A stretch of 15,693 nt of DNA from CAIWHR01 sp035541655 (GTDB lineage Bacteria > Pseudomonadota > Gammaproteobacteria > Burkholderiales > Casimicrobiaceae). The stretch spans positions 1 through 15,693 of the forward strand of contig DATKMY010000130.1 of NCBI GenBank assembly GCA_035541655.1. Reading direction: 5' to 3'. The position numbers were made by a program, and so were the translations under genes. The notes below the pieces were generated by a model. That model saw nothing but the letters and a program-made list of their open reading frames with translations, was not told the origin of the DNA and ran no database searches. This document shows positions 1 through 6,241 of the stretch, piece after piece. Within the stretch, counting starts at the first letter, position 1, and every line of letters begins with the position of its first letter.

Positions 1-57
1 GCACCTGAATGCGCTGTCGCGCCTCGTCCTACGCGATGGAGCGGCTCCAACGCCCGG

Positions 58-85
58 CCGGCCGCGCGCTGTCGCGCACGGCCGG
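58..85 (-). terminator. GC-rich hairpin, possible terminator of the csbD unit
   Basis: The sequence folds into a 12-pair stem (arms 58-69 and 74-85, one pair being G-U in the minus-strand transcript) with a 4-base loop. It begins 17 bases downstream of the stop codon of the small minus-strand frame at 102. No T-run follows on the minus strand, so it is not a classical intrinsic terminator; it may pause polymerase or protect the 3' end of the transcript. Confidence 0.45.
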
Positions 86-101
86 TTTCGACACGCGAGA
101 G

Positions 102-293
102 CTAGCTCTCCCGGTAGCGCATCTTGGCGTCCTTCACGCACGTGTCCTTCGCTGCGGCGGCGAGCGAATCGCATTTCTCGATCGCCACCTTGTAGTCGGC
201 TTCGCGCGTATCTTCCACGGCCTCCTTGCGTGCGGCGGAGGTCTTCTCGACGGAGGCGTTGCGCGTGTCGGCCGCGACGCGGTCGTCATTCGT
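102..293 (-). pseudogene. Small Lys/Asp/Cys-rich protein frame lacking a usable start codon
   Basis: This 63-codon frame reads like a small Burkholderiales protein rich in Ala, Lys and Asp with two spaced cysteines. The C-terminal half contains READYKVAIEKCDSL and AAKDTCVKDAKMRYRES, a pattern familiar to me from hypothetical small proteins of this group. It starts 6 bases after the stop codon of the CsbD gene and lies in the same phase. No ATG or TTG opens it: the first codon after the GGAGG ribosome site is ACG at 293, only one base from that site. The ATG at 289, which is well spaced from GGAGG, is in a different phase and leads into an Arg/Pro-rich nonsense peptide ending at 134. Possible explanations are a one-base indel (real or assembly), an ACG or internal GTG start (GTG at about codon 26), or read-through from csbD. 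Function unknown; the coding signal of the C-terminal half is clear. Confidence 0.5.
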
Positions 294-299
294 GCCTCC

Positions 300-524
300 T
301 CATTGATACCACCGAGGATCATCGTCGCGGAGCAGTCCGCCGAAGCGGTCGACCTGCCTCTCGGCCTCGTCCTTGCTGATCCCGTATTGCTGCTGGATCT
401 TCCCGACGAGCTGATCGCGCCTTCCCGCGATGACGTCGAGGTCGTCGTCGGTGAGCTTGCCCCAGTTCTCCTTCACCTTGCCCTTCATCTGCTTCCAATT
501 GCCTTCGATGCGATCCCAGTTCAT
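300..524 (-). CDS. CsbD family general stress protein
   Basis: A 74-residue protein beginning MNWDRIEGNWKQMKGKVKE, the hallmark of the CsbD family (small, highly charged, helical, soluble proteins induced by general stress in many bacteria; molecular role unresolved). The family pattern continues with WGKLTDDDLDVIAGRRDQL and ends with the typical YGISKDEAERQVDRF helix. Length is normal for the family. The ATG at 524 is preceded by AGGAG 9 bases upstream, and AAGG abuts the start. The gene is the first of a minus-strand pair with the small frame at 102-293 and is divergent from the Bug receptor, with a shared upstream region at 525-808. Confidence 0.93.
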   Translation of the reverse strand: MNWDRIEGNWKQMKGKVKENWGKLTDDDLDVIAGRRDQLVGKIQQQYGISKDEAERQVDRFGGLLRDDDPRWYQ

Positions 525-808
525 CCTTGACTCTCCTGGTTCAATCAGGCCGGACGCCCATCGCCCGACGATAATTCTTGGCCCGCATTGGCCGTGCCAA
601 GCGGCAAAGCATTTCCAATCAGAACGTTGAAGTACGATCGCCGCCGCAGCTGCGAAATGCCGGGAACACCCCGATGTAAATCGCGCGCAGCGCGTAGGAC
701 CGTGCCGACGAAGCGAATTCGGCAGCGCCGCTGGCGCAGCGACCGATCAAGTGATCGAATGTGCGCGCAATGAGATCCTCGTTCGCCGCTCTCCAGCAAG
801 GACACCCG
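525..808. promoter_or_regulatory. Divergent intergenic region between csbD and the Bug receptor
   Basis: This 284-base stretch separates two divergently transcribed genes and must hold both promoters. I see no convincing coding frame in either direction; the open frames here have unnatural Arg/Ser-rich composition. No clear -35/-10 pair stands out. A GTAGGA hexamer lies at 694-699, about 110 bases upstream of the receptor start, and resembles sequences in other intergenic regions of the window. Confidence 0.4.
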
Positions 809-1801
809 ATGCCGGCGGATTCCTGCGGTCGACGGCACCTGCGCCGTCGACTCCTCGCCGGTCTCGGGGGTCTGCTCGCCGTCGGCGCAGTCGGCGCGCA
901 GGTCGCCAGCTCAGCACAAGTCACGCTGATTGTCCCGGCACCCGCAGGCGTATCGAGCGATGCGATCGCCAGCATCGTTGCCGAAGCTCTGTCGCGGATT
1001 CTCGAAGTTCCCGTGCGAGCGGAGAACATCGGAGGTGACAGCGGGGTCGTAGGCACCAACGCGATCGCCGCCGCCGAGCGCGACGGCACTGTTCTCGGCC
1101 TCGGCGTGAGCGCGGCAATGATCGGTGGAAGGATCCTATCGCGCAACGCGAAATACAATCCGATCGACGACTTCCAGTGGTTCACCATCATCGGCAACTA
1201 TCCGGCGGCGATGATCGTCGCCGCGAGCGCGCCGCAGAAAGACATCGCAACCTGGCTCGCCACCGCTCGCGGCGCGCAGACGCCACTCGTCTATGCAAGC
1301 AACGGAACGGGGTCGGCAGGTCATCTCGCCGGCGGGTTCCTGCGCACGGCACAGGGCGTCCGCATGGTCCACCGCTCCGTCGAGGCGCCGGGCGAGCGTT
1401 ATGCGCTGCTCGGCGACGGCACGATCGACGTACTATTCGACGGCGTCCCGAGCGCGCGACTCGAGGTGCCGCGCTCGGGTCATCGGATCATTGCGGTGAC
1501 GTCGGCTGCGCGAGCGCCTCTGTTTCCCGACGTACCCTCGTTCGGAGAGATCTGGCAGCAGTCGTTCGTCAGCTGGATCGGCCTGATCGCGCCGAAGGGC
1601 CTCGACAATCTCGCCTACAACCGGCTCGCTTCGGCGGTCGGCGTCCTGCTCGGCGACTCCGGATTCCAGGAGCAAGTACGCGCGGCAGGTCTCTCGTTCC
1701 TGGGATTGAGCGGACGGAGCGCACTCGCCTTTCTCGACGCCGAGATCCTGCGCGGCGCCAAGCTCATCGCGGAGCTCAACGAGGAAGGCATGCGCAACTA
1801 A
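809..1801 (+). CDS. Bug/TctC-family periplasmic solute-binding receptor
   Basis: A 330-residue protein of the Bug (tripartite tricarboxylate receptor, TctC) family, periplasmic binding proteins that capture carboxylates and related small solutes. The ATG at 809 is chosen because AAGGA sits 6 bases upstream; an upstream GTG at 761 and ATG at 770 lack such a site. Residues 8-31 (RRHLRRRLL followed by a Gly/Ala/Leu stretch) form an export signal with Tat-like twin arginines. Family landmarks include IVPAPAG (41-47), the AENIGGDSGVVGTNAIA segment (71-87) corresponding to the usual ENRPGAGG-N-GT loop, LVYASNGTGSAGHLAG (160-175), HRSV (188-191), FPDVPSFGE (239-247) and GLIAPKGL (258-265). The ligand-loop residues are more divergent than usual. 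No TctA/TctB membrane partners are nearby, a common situation in Betaproteobacteria. The substrate cannot be predicted. Confidence 0.92.
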   Translation: MPADSCGRRHLRRRLLAGLGGLLAVGAVGAQVASSAQVTLIVPAPAGVSSDAIASIVAEALSRILEVPVRAENIGGDSGVVGTNAIAAAERDGTVLGLGVSAAMIGGRILSRNAKYNPIDDFQWFTIIGNYPAAMIVAASAPQKDIATWLATARGAQTPLVYASNGTGSAGHLAGGFLRTAQGVRMVHRSVEAPGERYALLGDGTIDVLFDGVPSARLEVPRSGHRIIAVTSAARAPLFPDVPSFGEIWQQSFVSWIGLIAPKGLDNLAYNRLASAVGVLLGDSGFQEQVRAAGLSFLGLSGRSALAFLDAEILRGAKLIAELNEEGMRN

Positions 1802-1817
1802 CGCGCATTTGCGCGTT
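1800..1817. terminator. Short hairpin between convergent genes
   Basis: AACGCGC (1800-1806) and GCGCGTT (1811-1817) form a perfect 7-base-pair stem with an ATTT loop, overlapping the TAA stop of the Bug receptor gene. It lies in the 59-base gap between the convergent receptor and permease genes, where a terminator is expected. There is no T-tract, so the call rests on position and symmetry. Confidence 0.4.
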
Positions 1818-1860
1818 GGGCGCGAGCGCACCGGAAGCGCCGCGAGTCGAGCGAGGAAGC

Positions 1861-3006
1861 TCAGGTCGACAAAAGCTCGCTCACCGGAAGCATCGCCTCG
1901 ACCCGGTCCGCGATGCTCTTCAGCACGGCGAGGATCGGCACGCCGAGCAACAGTCCCCAGCCGCCCCAAAGCCAGCCGAAGAACAGCAGGCCGATGAAAA
2001 CCGCGACCGGGTTCATGTGCGCCGCCCTGCCCTGCATCCACGTCGCGAGCCCCATTCCGATGGCCGCCGCGATTGCGACGACGACCGTCGTCGCGACCAC
2101 CGCATCGCCGAAGCTGGCCGTCTCCACGAACGCCGCGACACCGACCGCAGTGGCCGCGACGGCCGTTCCCGCGTACGGGACGACGTGGATGAGCCCCGTG
2201 ACCCCGCCGAGAATTCCGGCGTTCGGCACGTGCAACAGCGCGAGGGCGCCCCATGTGGCGAGCGCGATCAGCGCGTTCGCGAACAGCATCGTGATCAGGT
2301 ACTTCTGGATTTGGCCGTCGATCGCGTCGAGCACTTCGACGGTAACGCGCCGGCGCGTGAGCGAGGCGCCTGCAATCCGCGCGACCTTGCGCCGGAACGT
2401 GTCGCCGGCGACAAGGAGAAACAGCGCGAGCAGCAGCGCGACGAAGATCTCTGCGATGACGCCCAGCGCCTTTCCAGATTGCTCGCGGACGAGCTCCTGG
2501 AACTGCGCGGAGACGCTGGCCCTGACCGGCTCGGGAGCCGCCCACGGCTTGCCCGACGCCTCCGCGGCGGCCTTGTCGAGTTCTTCCGCCGCAGCCTTCA
2601 TGTTGGTCATCGGACCCGGCGCCTGCCGCGCCGAGTCCGCGACCGCCTGCCGAACCTTGCGCGCGGCCGCAGGCAGCTCGGCGACCCAGCCGTTCACGTC
2701 GTCGCGCACCACATAGACGGCGGTCGAGCCCAGCGCCAGGAGAATCGCGATCACCGTCGTCGCCGCGGCGAAGCGAGGGACACGGACCCGCTCGAGCATC
2801 GACACGAGCGGCCGCAGCGCGTAGCTCAGCAGGATCCCCATGACGACCGGCACCAGGAACGGCTGCGCGATCCGCGCTACCGCGATCGCTGCGCAGACCG
2901 CGATGCACACGAGCGCGATCTCGGCGACAGAGAACTTGCGCGGCGCTGCGGGCTCGGCGCGTGCCCCGACGACGATACGCGGATGTGCAACGTTTTCCGA
3001 AGCCAT
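1861..3006 (-). CDS. AI-2E family (PerM-type) membrane transporter
   Basis: A 381-residue integral membrane protein of the AI-2E/UPF0118/PerM family. Members include TqsA (autoinducer-2 export) and ion/proton antiporters, so the substrate stays open. The ATG at 3006 follows AGGG with a 6-base spacer; a TTG at 3024 is a weaker alternative. Two to three hydrophobic segments sit near the N-terminus (SVAEIALVCIAVCAAIAV, PFLVPVVMGILLSYAL, ATTVIAILLALGSTAVYVV). A hydrophilic region of about 100 residues follows, then five further hydrophobic stretches. Family signatures are the HVVPYAGT segment and the C-terminal IGLLFFGWLWGGWGLLLG followed by VPILAVLK. It lies 34 bases downstream of the receiver-only regulator on the same strand and is probably co-transcribed with it, suggesting shared control. 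Confidence 0.92.
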   Translation of the reverse strand: MASENVAHPRIVVGARAEPAAPRKFSVAEIALVCIAVCAAIAVARIAQPFLVPVVMGILLSYALRPLVSMLERVRVPRFAAATTVIAILLALGSTAVYVVRDDVNGWVAELPAAARKVRQAVADSARQAPGPMTNMKAAAEELDKAAAEASGKPWAAPEPVRASVSAQFQELVREQSGKALGVIAEIFVALLLALFLLVAGDTFRRKVARIAGASLTRRRVTVEVLDAIDGQIQKYLITMLFANALIALATWGALALLHVPNAGILGGVTGLIHVVPYAGTAVAATAVGVAAFVETASFGDAVVATTVVVAIAAAIGMGLATWMQGRAAHMNPVAVFIGLLFFGWLWGGWGLLLGVPILAVLKSIADRVEAMLPVSELLST

Positions 3007-3040
3007 ATCGCGCCCTGTGATCAACGGGAAGGTCTTGTGG

Positions 3041-3514
3041 TCAGGACGCAGCCCGCGCGGGAGCGCCCGAGGCGAGGTCGGCGAGCACGTCGCGAACCCG
3101 GTGGAATTCGCGTGCCTTGTCGAAGAAGAAGTCCGCGCCGAACGCCAGGCTCCGGTCGCGGTACTGCGGGAATGCGTAGTTCGTGAATACGATCACCTTC
3201 GAGTTCGACGGCCGCCCGCACTGCTTGAGCTTTCTCAGGACGCCGAGGCCCGTGCCTTGCCGCAGCTGCAGGTCGAGCACGACCGCGTCCCATCCGCCGC
3301 TGTCAAGGAGCGACAGCGCGTCGGATTCGGACTCTGCCTGCCCGACGATCTCCAGGTTCGGGATCTCGGACAGCGACTCAGTCAGGCGCGCACGGATGAT
3401 CGACGAGTCTTCGACGAGCACCACGCGCAATTTCTTCGAGTCGTTCACACGTTCGACAGTCCCGGCACGTTCATCACGCGCCCCCGAATCGGATGAGGTT
3501 CCCCAGAGGTTCAT
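3041..3514 (-). CDS. Receiver-only response regulator
   Basis: A single receiver (CheY-like) domain of up to 157 residues with no output domain. From the ATG at 3514: acidic pair E35/D36 (VVLVEDSS), phospho-acceptor D81 (AVVLDLQL), Thr111 (VIVFTNY) and conserved Lys133 (FFFDKARE) are all in place, so it should be phosphorylatable. The first about 28 residues are not receiver sequence. A GTG at 3448 (VNDSKKLRVV) would give a more usual N-terminus, but neither start has a strong ribosome site, so the start is uncertain. Single-domain receivers usually act as phosphate sinks, phosphorelay intermediates or protein-interaction switches. No histidine kinase is encoded nearby. It is downstream of the NarL-type regulator (144-base gap) and just upstream of the AI-2E permease. 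Confidence 0.9.
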   Translation of the reverse strand: MNLWGTSSDSGARDERAGTVERVNDSKKLRVVLVEDSSIIRARLTESLSEIPNLEIVGQAESESDALSLLDSGGWDAVVLDLQLRQGTGLGVLRKLKQCGRPSNSKVIVFTNYAFPQYRDRSLAFGADFFFDKAREFHRVRDVLADLASGAPARAAS

Positions 3515-3601
3515 ACCTGTTCCGAGTCACGGATGCCCGTCGAGTTCGAGGCAGGCGCTGTGAAAACGATAGCAGGGGCGTCGAGGGCGATATGTCCGCG
3601 T

Positions 3602-3612
3602 TTGTCCGACAA
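3602..3612. promoter_or_regulatory. TTGTC-C-GACAA inverted repeat upstream of the receiver gene
   Basis: An 11-base sequence with perfect dyad symmetry about a central base lies in the 144-base gap between the NarL-type regulator and the receiver-only gene, about 90 bases upstream of the latter's longest start. A further TGTCCG copy occurs at 3593-3598. On the gene strand it reads ATTGTCGGAC, resembling the AATGTAGGA copies in front of the sigma54 activator. A regulator site is an inference. Confidence 0.3.
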
Positions 3613-3658
3613 TCGCAGTCGACCGGCCGTACGCAACCTCTTTCGCTGTACAACACCA

Positions 3659-4291
3659 TCAGTTGATGAGCCCGTTCTTGATCGCGTAGTACGTGAGGTC
3701 CGCATTCGACTTCATCCCCATCTTTTCGAGCACGCGCGTCCGGTACGTGCTGACCGTCTTCACCGACAGGTGGAGCTCGTCGGCGATCTTCGACACCGCC
3801 GCGCCTCCGGCGAGCTTGCAGAAGATCTGGAATTCGCGCTGCGAAAGCTCTCCGTGCAGTGGCCGGTCGGCATCTCCGGTCACGCCGTCGGCGAGAATCT
3901 GCGCAAGCGCCGGGCTCACGAACTTGCGTCCGTGGACGACGGTGCGGATCGCGCCGACGAGCTGCGTGGACGCCGCTTCCTTGTTGAGATACCCGGACGC
4001 GCCCGCGCGCAGCAGGTTGACCGCGTACTGATCCTCCGAATAGCCGGAGAGCATCAGGATCGGTAGCTCGGGCCGCACGTGCTTCAGCGTCTTGAGCGTG
4101 TCGATTCCGTTCTTGTCGGGCATCGAGATGTCGAGGAGCACGACGTCAAACTCCTGCGCGCGCACGAGTGCGATGGTCTCGTTGCCGGTTGCCGCCTCCC
4201 CGGTGATCTGCATGTCGGGCTGGTCGGCGATGAACTGCTTCAAGCCGGCCCGCACGATCGCGTGGTCGTCGGCAATGAGGATTCGTATCAT
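3659..4291 (-). CDS. NarL/FixJ family two-component response regulator
   Basis: A complete 210-residue DNA-binding response regulator. The receiver (about residues 1-120) carries D8/D9 (LIADDHA), phospho-acceptor D54 (VVLLDISMPD), Ser82 (MLSGYS) and Lys104 (YLNKEA). A linker leads to a LuxR-type helix-turn-helix (about 147-208) starting LSQREFQIF and containing IADELHLSVKTVSTYRTRV with the usual recognition helix, then KMGMKSNADLTYYAIKNGL. Start ATG at 4291 has GAGGAG 5-6 bases upstream. It begins 34 bases after the sigma54 activator on the same strand, so the two are likely one transcription unit. Phosphorylation would drive dimerisation and promoter binding. The partner kinase and targets are not visible; it could receive phosphate from a kinase elsewhere or from small phosphodonors. 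Confidence 0.96.
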   Translation of the reverse strand: MIRILIADDHAIVRAGLKQFIADQPDMQITGEAATGNETIALVRAQEFDVVLLDISMPDKNGIDTLKTLKHVRPELPILMLSGYSEDQYAVNLLRAGASGYLNKEAASTQLVGAIRTVVHGRKFVSPALAQILADGVTGDADRPLHGELSQREFQIFCKLAGGAAVSKIADELHLSVKTVSTYRTRVLEKMGMKSNADLTYYAIKNGLIN

Positions 4292-4325
4292 GGTGTCTCC
4301 TCGCGTGCTGAGCGGATGAGCGGTA

Positions 4326-5348
4326 CTACACGGCGGCCGGCGCCGACTGATACTCGGCGAGGCGGTTGTAGAGGGTCTTCAGGCTGACGCCAAGCATCTC
4401 GGCGCAGCGCCGCTTGTTGCCTTCGCACAAATCGAGCGTGGAATGGATCGCCTGGCGCTCGATCTCTGCGAGCGGCGTTCCGACCGGCACATGCAGGCAC
4501 TCGCCGAGCCGGGCCAGAGACTCCGTTCCGAGAAAATCGATATCGACCAGATCGTCGGACAGGATGTGCGCGCGCTGAATTGCGTTCTTGAGCTCGCGTA
4601 CGTTGCCCGGCCAGCGATACGAGCGGACGACCGTGATCGCCTGCCGCGACAGGCTCTTGTGTGTGCCCTCGGTCTCGTTCAGCTGTCGGAGGAAATGCTC
4701 GGCGAGGAGCTCGGCGTCGCCGTCGCGCTCGCGCAGCGGAGGCACGGCGATCGGGAACACGGCCAGCCGGTACATGAGGTCCTCGCGGAGCCGCCCTTCA
4801 CGGACCGATTCCCGCAGGTCGCGGTTGGTTGCCGCGATCACGCGCACACGCGTGCGCAACTCCTGCTCGCCGCCGACGCGCGTGTAGCGGCCGGTTTCGA
4901 GCACGCGCAACAGGCGCACCTGCATCTCCGGCGCCATCTCGGTCACTTCGTCGAGGAAGAGCGTCCCGCCCTCCGCGCGCTCGAAGCAGCCGAGGTGCAT
5001 CCTTGCAGCGCCGGTGAACGCTCCCTTCTCGTGCCCGAAGAGCTCCGCTTCGATCAGGTTGCCGGGGATCGCACCGCAGTTGATCGCGAGGAACGGCGCG
5101 CTCGCCCGCTCGCTCATCCGATGAATCGTGCCGGCGACGACCTCCTTGCCGCTTCCCGACTCGCCGGTGATGAAGACCGTCGCGTGCGTGGGGGCGACCT
5201 TCGCCACCCGGCGATAGACGTCCTGCATCGCCGGTGATGCACCATAGAGGTCGCCGAATCGCGACAACGCGGGCTCCGATGCGGCTCGCCGCGCCGCCAC
5301 GAAGGACAGTGGCACGATGTTGTCGCCCGGTAAGTCGCGCTCTGACAT
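4326..5348 (-). CDS. Sigma54-dependent transcriptional activator lacking an N-terminal sensory domain
   Basis: A 340-residue bacterial enhancer-binding protein. Only about 30 residues precede the AAA+ domain. Motifs: Walker A GESGSGKE (62-69), the sigma54-contacting GAFTGA loop (109-114), Walker B GTLFLDE (128-134), sensor I ATNRDL (173-178), the REDLMYRL arginine-finger region (188-195) and sensor II WPGNVREL (246-253). A Fis-type helix-turn-helix lies at about 296-332 (CAEMLGVSLKTLYNRL). All catalytic elements are intact, so it should hydrolyse ATP and remodel sigma54-RNA polymerase. There is no receiver, GAF or PAS domain, as in PspF- or HrpR/S-like proteins that are controlled by partner proteins or by expression level. 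The ATG at 5348 is preferred because AAAGG lies 7 bases upstream; in-phase upstream starts (ATG 5381, GTG 5408) are weaker. Confidence 0.95.
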   Translation of the reverse strand: MSERDLPGDNIVPLSFVAARRAASEPALSRFGDLYGASPAMQDVYRRVAKVAPTHATVFITGESGSGKEVVAGTIHRMSERASAPFLAINCGAIPGNLIEAELFGHEKGAFTGAARMHLGCFERAEGGTLFLDEVTEMAPEMQVRLLRVLETGRYTRVGGEQELRTRVRVIAATNRDLRESVREGRLREDLMYRLAVFPIAVPPLRERDGDAELLAEHFLRQLNETEGTHKSLSRQAITVVRSYRWPGNVRELKNAIQRAHILSDDLVDIDFLGTESLARLGECLHVPVGTPLAEIERQAIHSTLDLCEGNKRRCAEMLGVSLKTLYNRLAEYQSAPAAV

Positions 5349-5421
5349 GGTCGGCCTTTCGGACGGATTCCGTGACTGCATCGTAGTGACGGGCAATCCG
5401 ACCTGCACTCGGCGCGCAGCC

Positions 5422-5443
5422 GATACCGCTGTCAGCGGCTATC
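5422..5443. promoter_or_regulatory. Interrupted inverted repeat upstream of the sigma54 activator
   Basis: GATA-CCGCTG (5422-5431) and CAGCGG-c-TATC (5433-5443) form an extended dyad around a central T, with one extra base in the right arm. It lies about 75-95 bases upstream of the sigma54 activator start and partly overlaps a TCCTACATT copy. This is a good position for an operator; it could alternatively be a 3' hairpin for the upstream gene ending at 5540, though it is about 100 bases beyond that stop. Confidence 0.35.
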
Positions 5444-5485
5444 CTACATTTTCTCCCTCTGTAGAGACTGCCCGAGTCCTACATT
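5442..5485. repeat. Two direct copies of TCCTACATT upstream of the sigma54 activator
   Basis: Identical 9-base copies occur at 5442-5450 and 5477-5485 (35 bases start to start). On the gene strand they read AATGTAGGA. They lie 94-137 bases upstream of the sigma54 activator start. Spaced identical copies in front of a regulator gene are suggestive of a protein binding array. Confidence 0.4.
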
Positions 5486-5539
5486 CGATCGCGACAACAG
5501 CGGCTCGTGCCATGGGCGCTCGGCTGCCTTGGGCCTCGA

Positions 5540-5986
5540 TCACGGCTGATGCGGCAGGCGCAGTATCGTCATCGTGGGCGCGGCCGAGCCTGCCGTGACC
5601 GCCTGCTCCTGTCCATCGGCCATGCGCACCGTGTAGCGGCCGGGGGGGACCTCGGCGAGCAGCCACGGGCCGTCGGCAACCGTGTCGACGACGGCGTTGC
5701 CCTTGTTGTCGATCATGCTCACCTTGACGCCAGTCACGTAGTTGCCGGTGTCTCGCTCGACGAACGCGAGCCAGACGTTGTACGGACCGAGCTCGTGGCG
5801 CATCTCGTCGCGCTCCTCCTCGCTCACACCCCCGGTGAGGAGCGGCGTGCCTCGGTAGCTGAACGACTGGGGCATCGCGACTGCGCCGCCGACCGCTCCC
5901 AGACCGACGGCAATCAGCAATGCGATTCGCGCGACTCCCGAAGCGGAAGCGGCGCGTTCCGTGCGAACACACATACGTTCGTTCAT
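5540..5986 (-). CDS. Exported carboxypeptidase-regulatory-like (transthyretin-fold) small protein
   Basis: A 148-residue exported protein. The ATG at 5986 has AGGAGG 4 bases upstream; longer in-phase starts are unsupported. Residues 1-37 form a signal peptide: charged start, hydrophobic GVARIALLIAVGLGAVGG, and an AVA cleavage site before MPQSFSYRG. The mature part has a variable region (GVSEEERDEMRHELGPYN), then a compact beta-rich domain of about 70 residues: YNVWLAFVERDTGNYVTGVK, VSMIDNKGNAVVDTVADGPWLLAEV, PPGRYTVRMADGQEQAV. The G-x-V-x-(V/I)-x-N-x-G and P-P-G-x-Y-x-V spacing is what is seen in carboxypeptidase regulatory-like and related beta-sandwich domains. Molecular function unknown. 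It is divergent from the crystallin-like secreted protein across a 255-base region, so the two may be co-regulated envelope proteins. Confidence 0.82.
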   Translation of the reverse strand: MNERMCVRTERAASASGVARIALLIAVGLGAVGGAVAMPQSFSYRGTPLLTGGVSEEERDEMRHELGPYNVWLAFVERDTGNYVTGVKVSMIDNKGNAVVDTVADGPWLLAEVPPGRYTVRMADGQEQAVTAGSAAPTMTILRLPHQP

Positions 5987-6241
5987 AGGACCTCCTGGAC
6001 ATGATCCCCCATCAGCGGGATTCTCGTGGACGCGAAGCCAGATCGCTGTCGGCGTTCGTCCTGGATTCGCGTCGGTCGGTCGCAGCAGTCCCGGCTTCGC
6101 GCAGCGGCGTCGGCAGCGTCCCACAAAAGACAAGGAAACATCCTACTGCGTGCGAGCGCGTTCGTTCCAAAACTTTGCATGCGCGCACTCCATCAAACGC
6201 TCACTGGCATTCGGGCCAGCGCTCGGCATTGGAGGATCAAA
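5987..6241. promoter_or_regulatory. Divergent intergenic region between two exported-protein genes
   Basis: A 255-base region between divergent starts at 5986 and 6242. It holds no credible gene. It contains a TCCTAC copy at 6141-6146, about 100 bases before the crystallin-like gene, and a short hairpin CTGGC-ATTCGG-GCCAG near 6206-6221. The plus-strand gene has a strong GGAGG site at 6233-6237. No consensus sigma70 or sigma54 (GG-N10-GC) promoter could be assigned with confidence. Confidence 0.35.

Noticed and set aside
134..289. Small Arg/Pro-rich peptide from the ATG at 289 with a good GGAGG site
   Set aside because: The start signal is good but the product looks like an out-of-phase reading; the overlapping phase ending at 102 has the natural protein sequence.
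1177..3186. Very long plus-strand open frame of about 669 codons across the Bug receptor and the AI-2E permease
   Set aside because: Its product is dominated by Arg, Asp and Gln without hydrophobic core or motifs; it is antisense or out of phase to two well-supported genes and results from high GC at codon ends.
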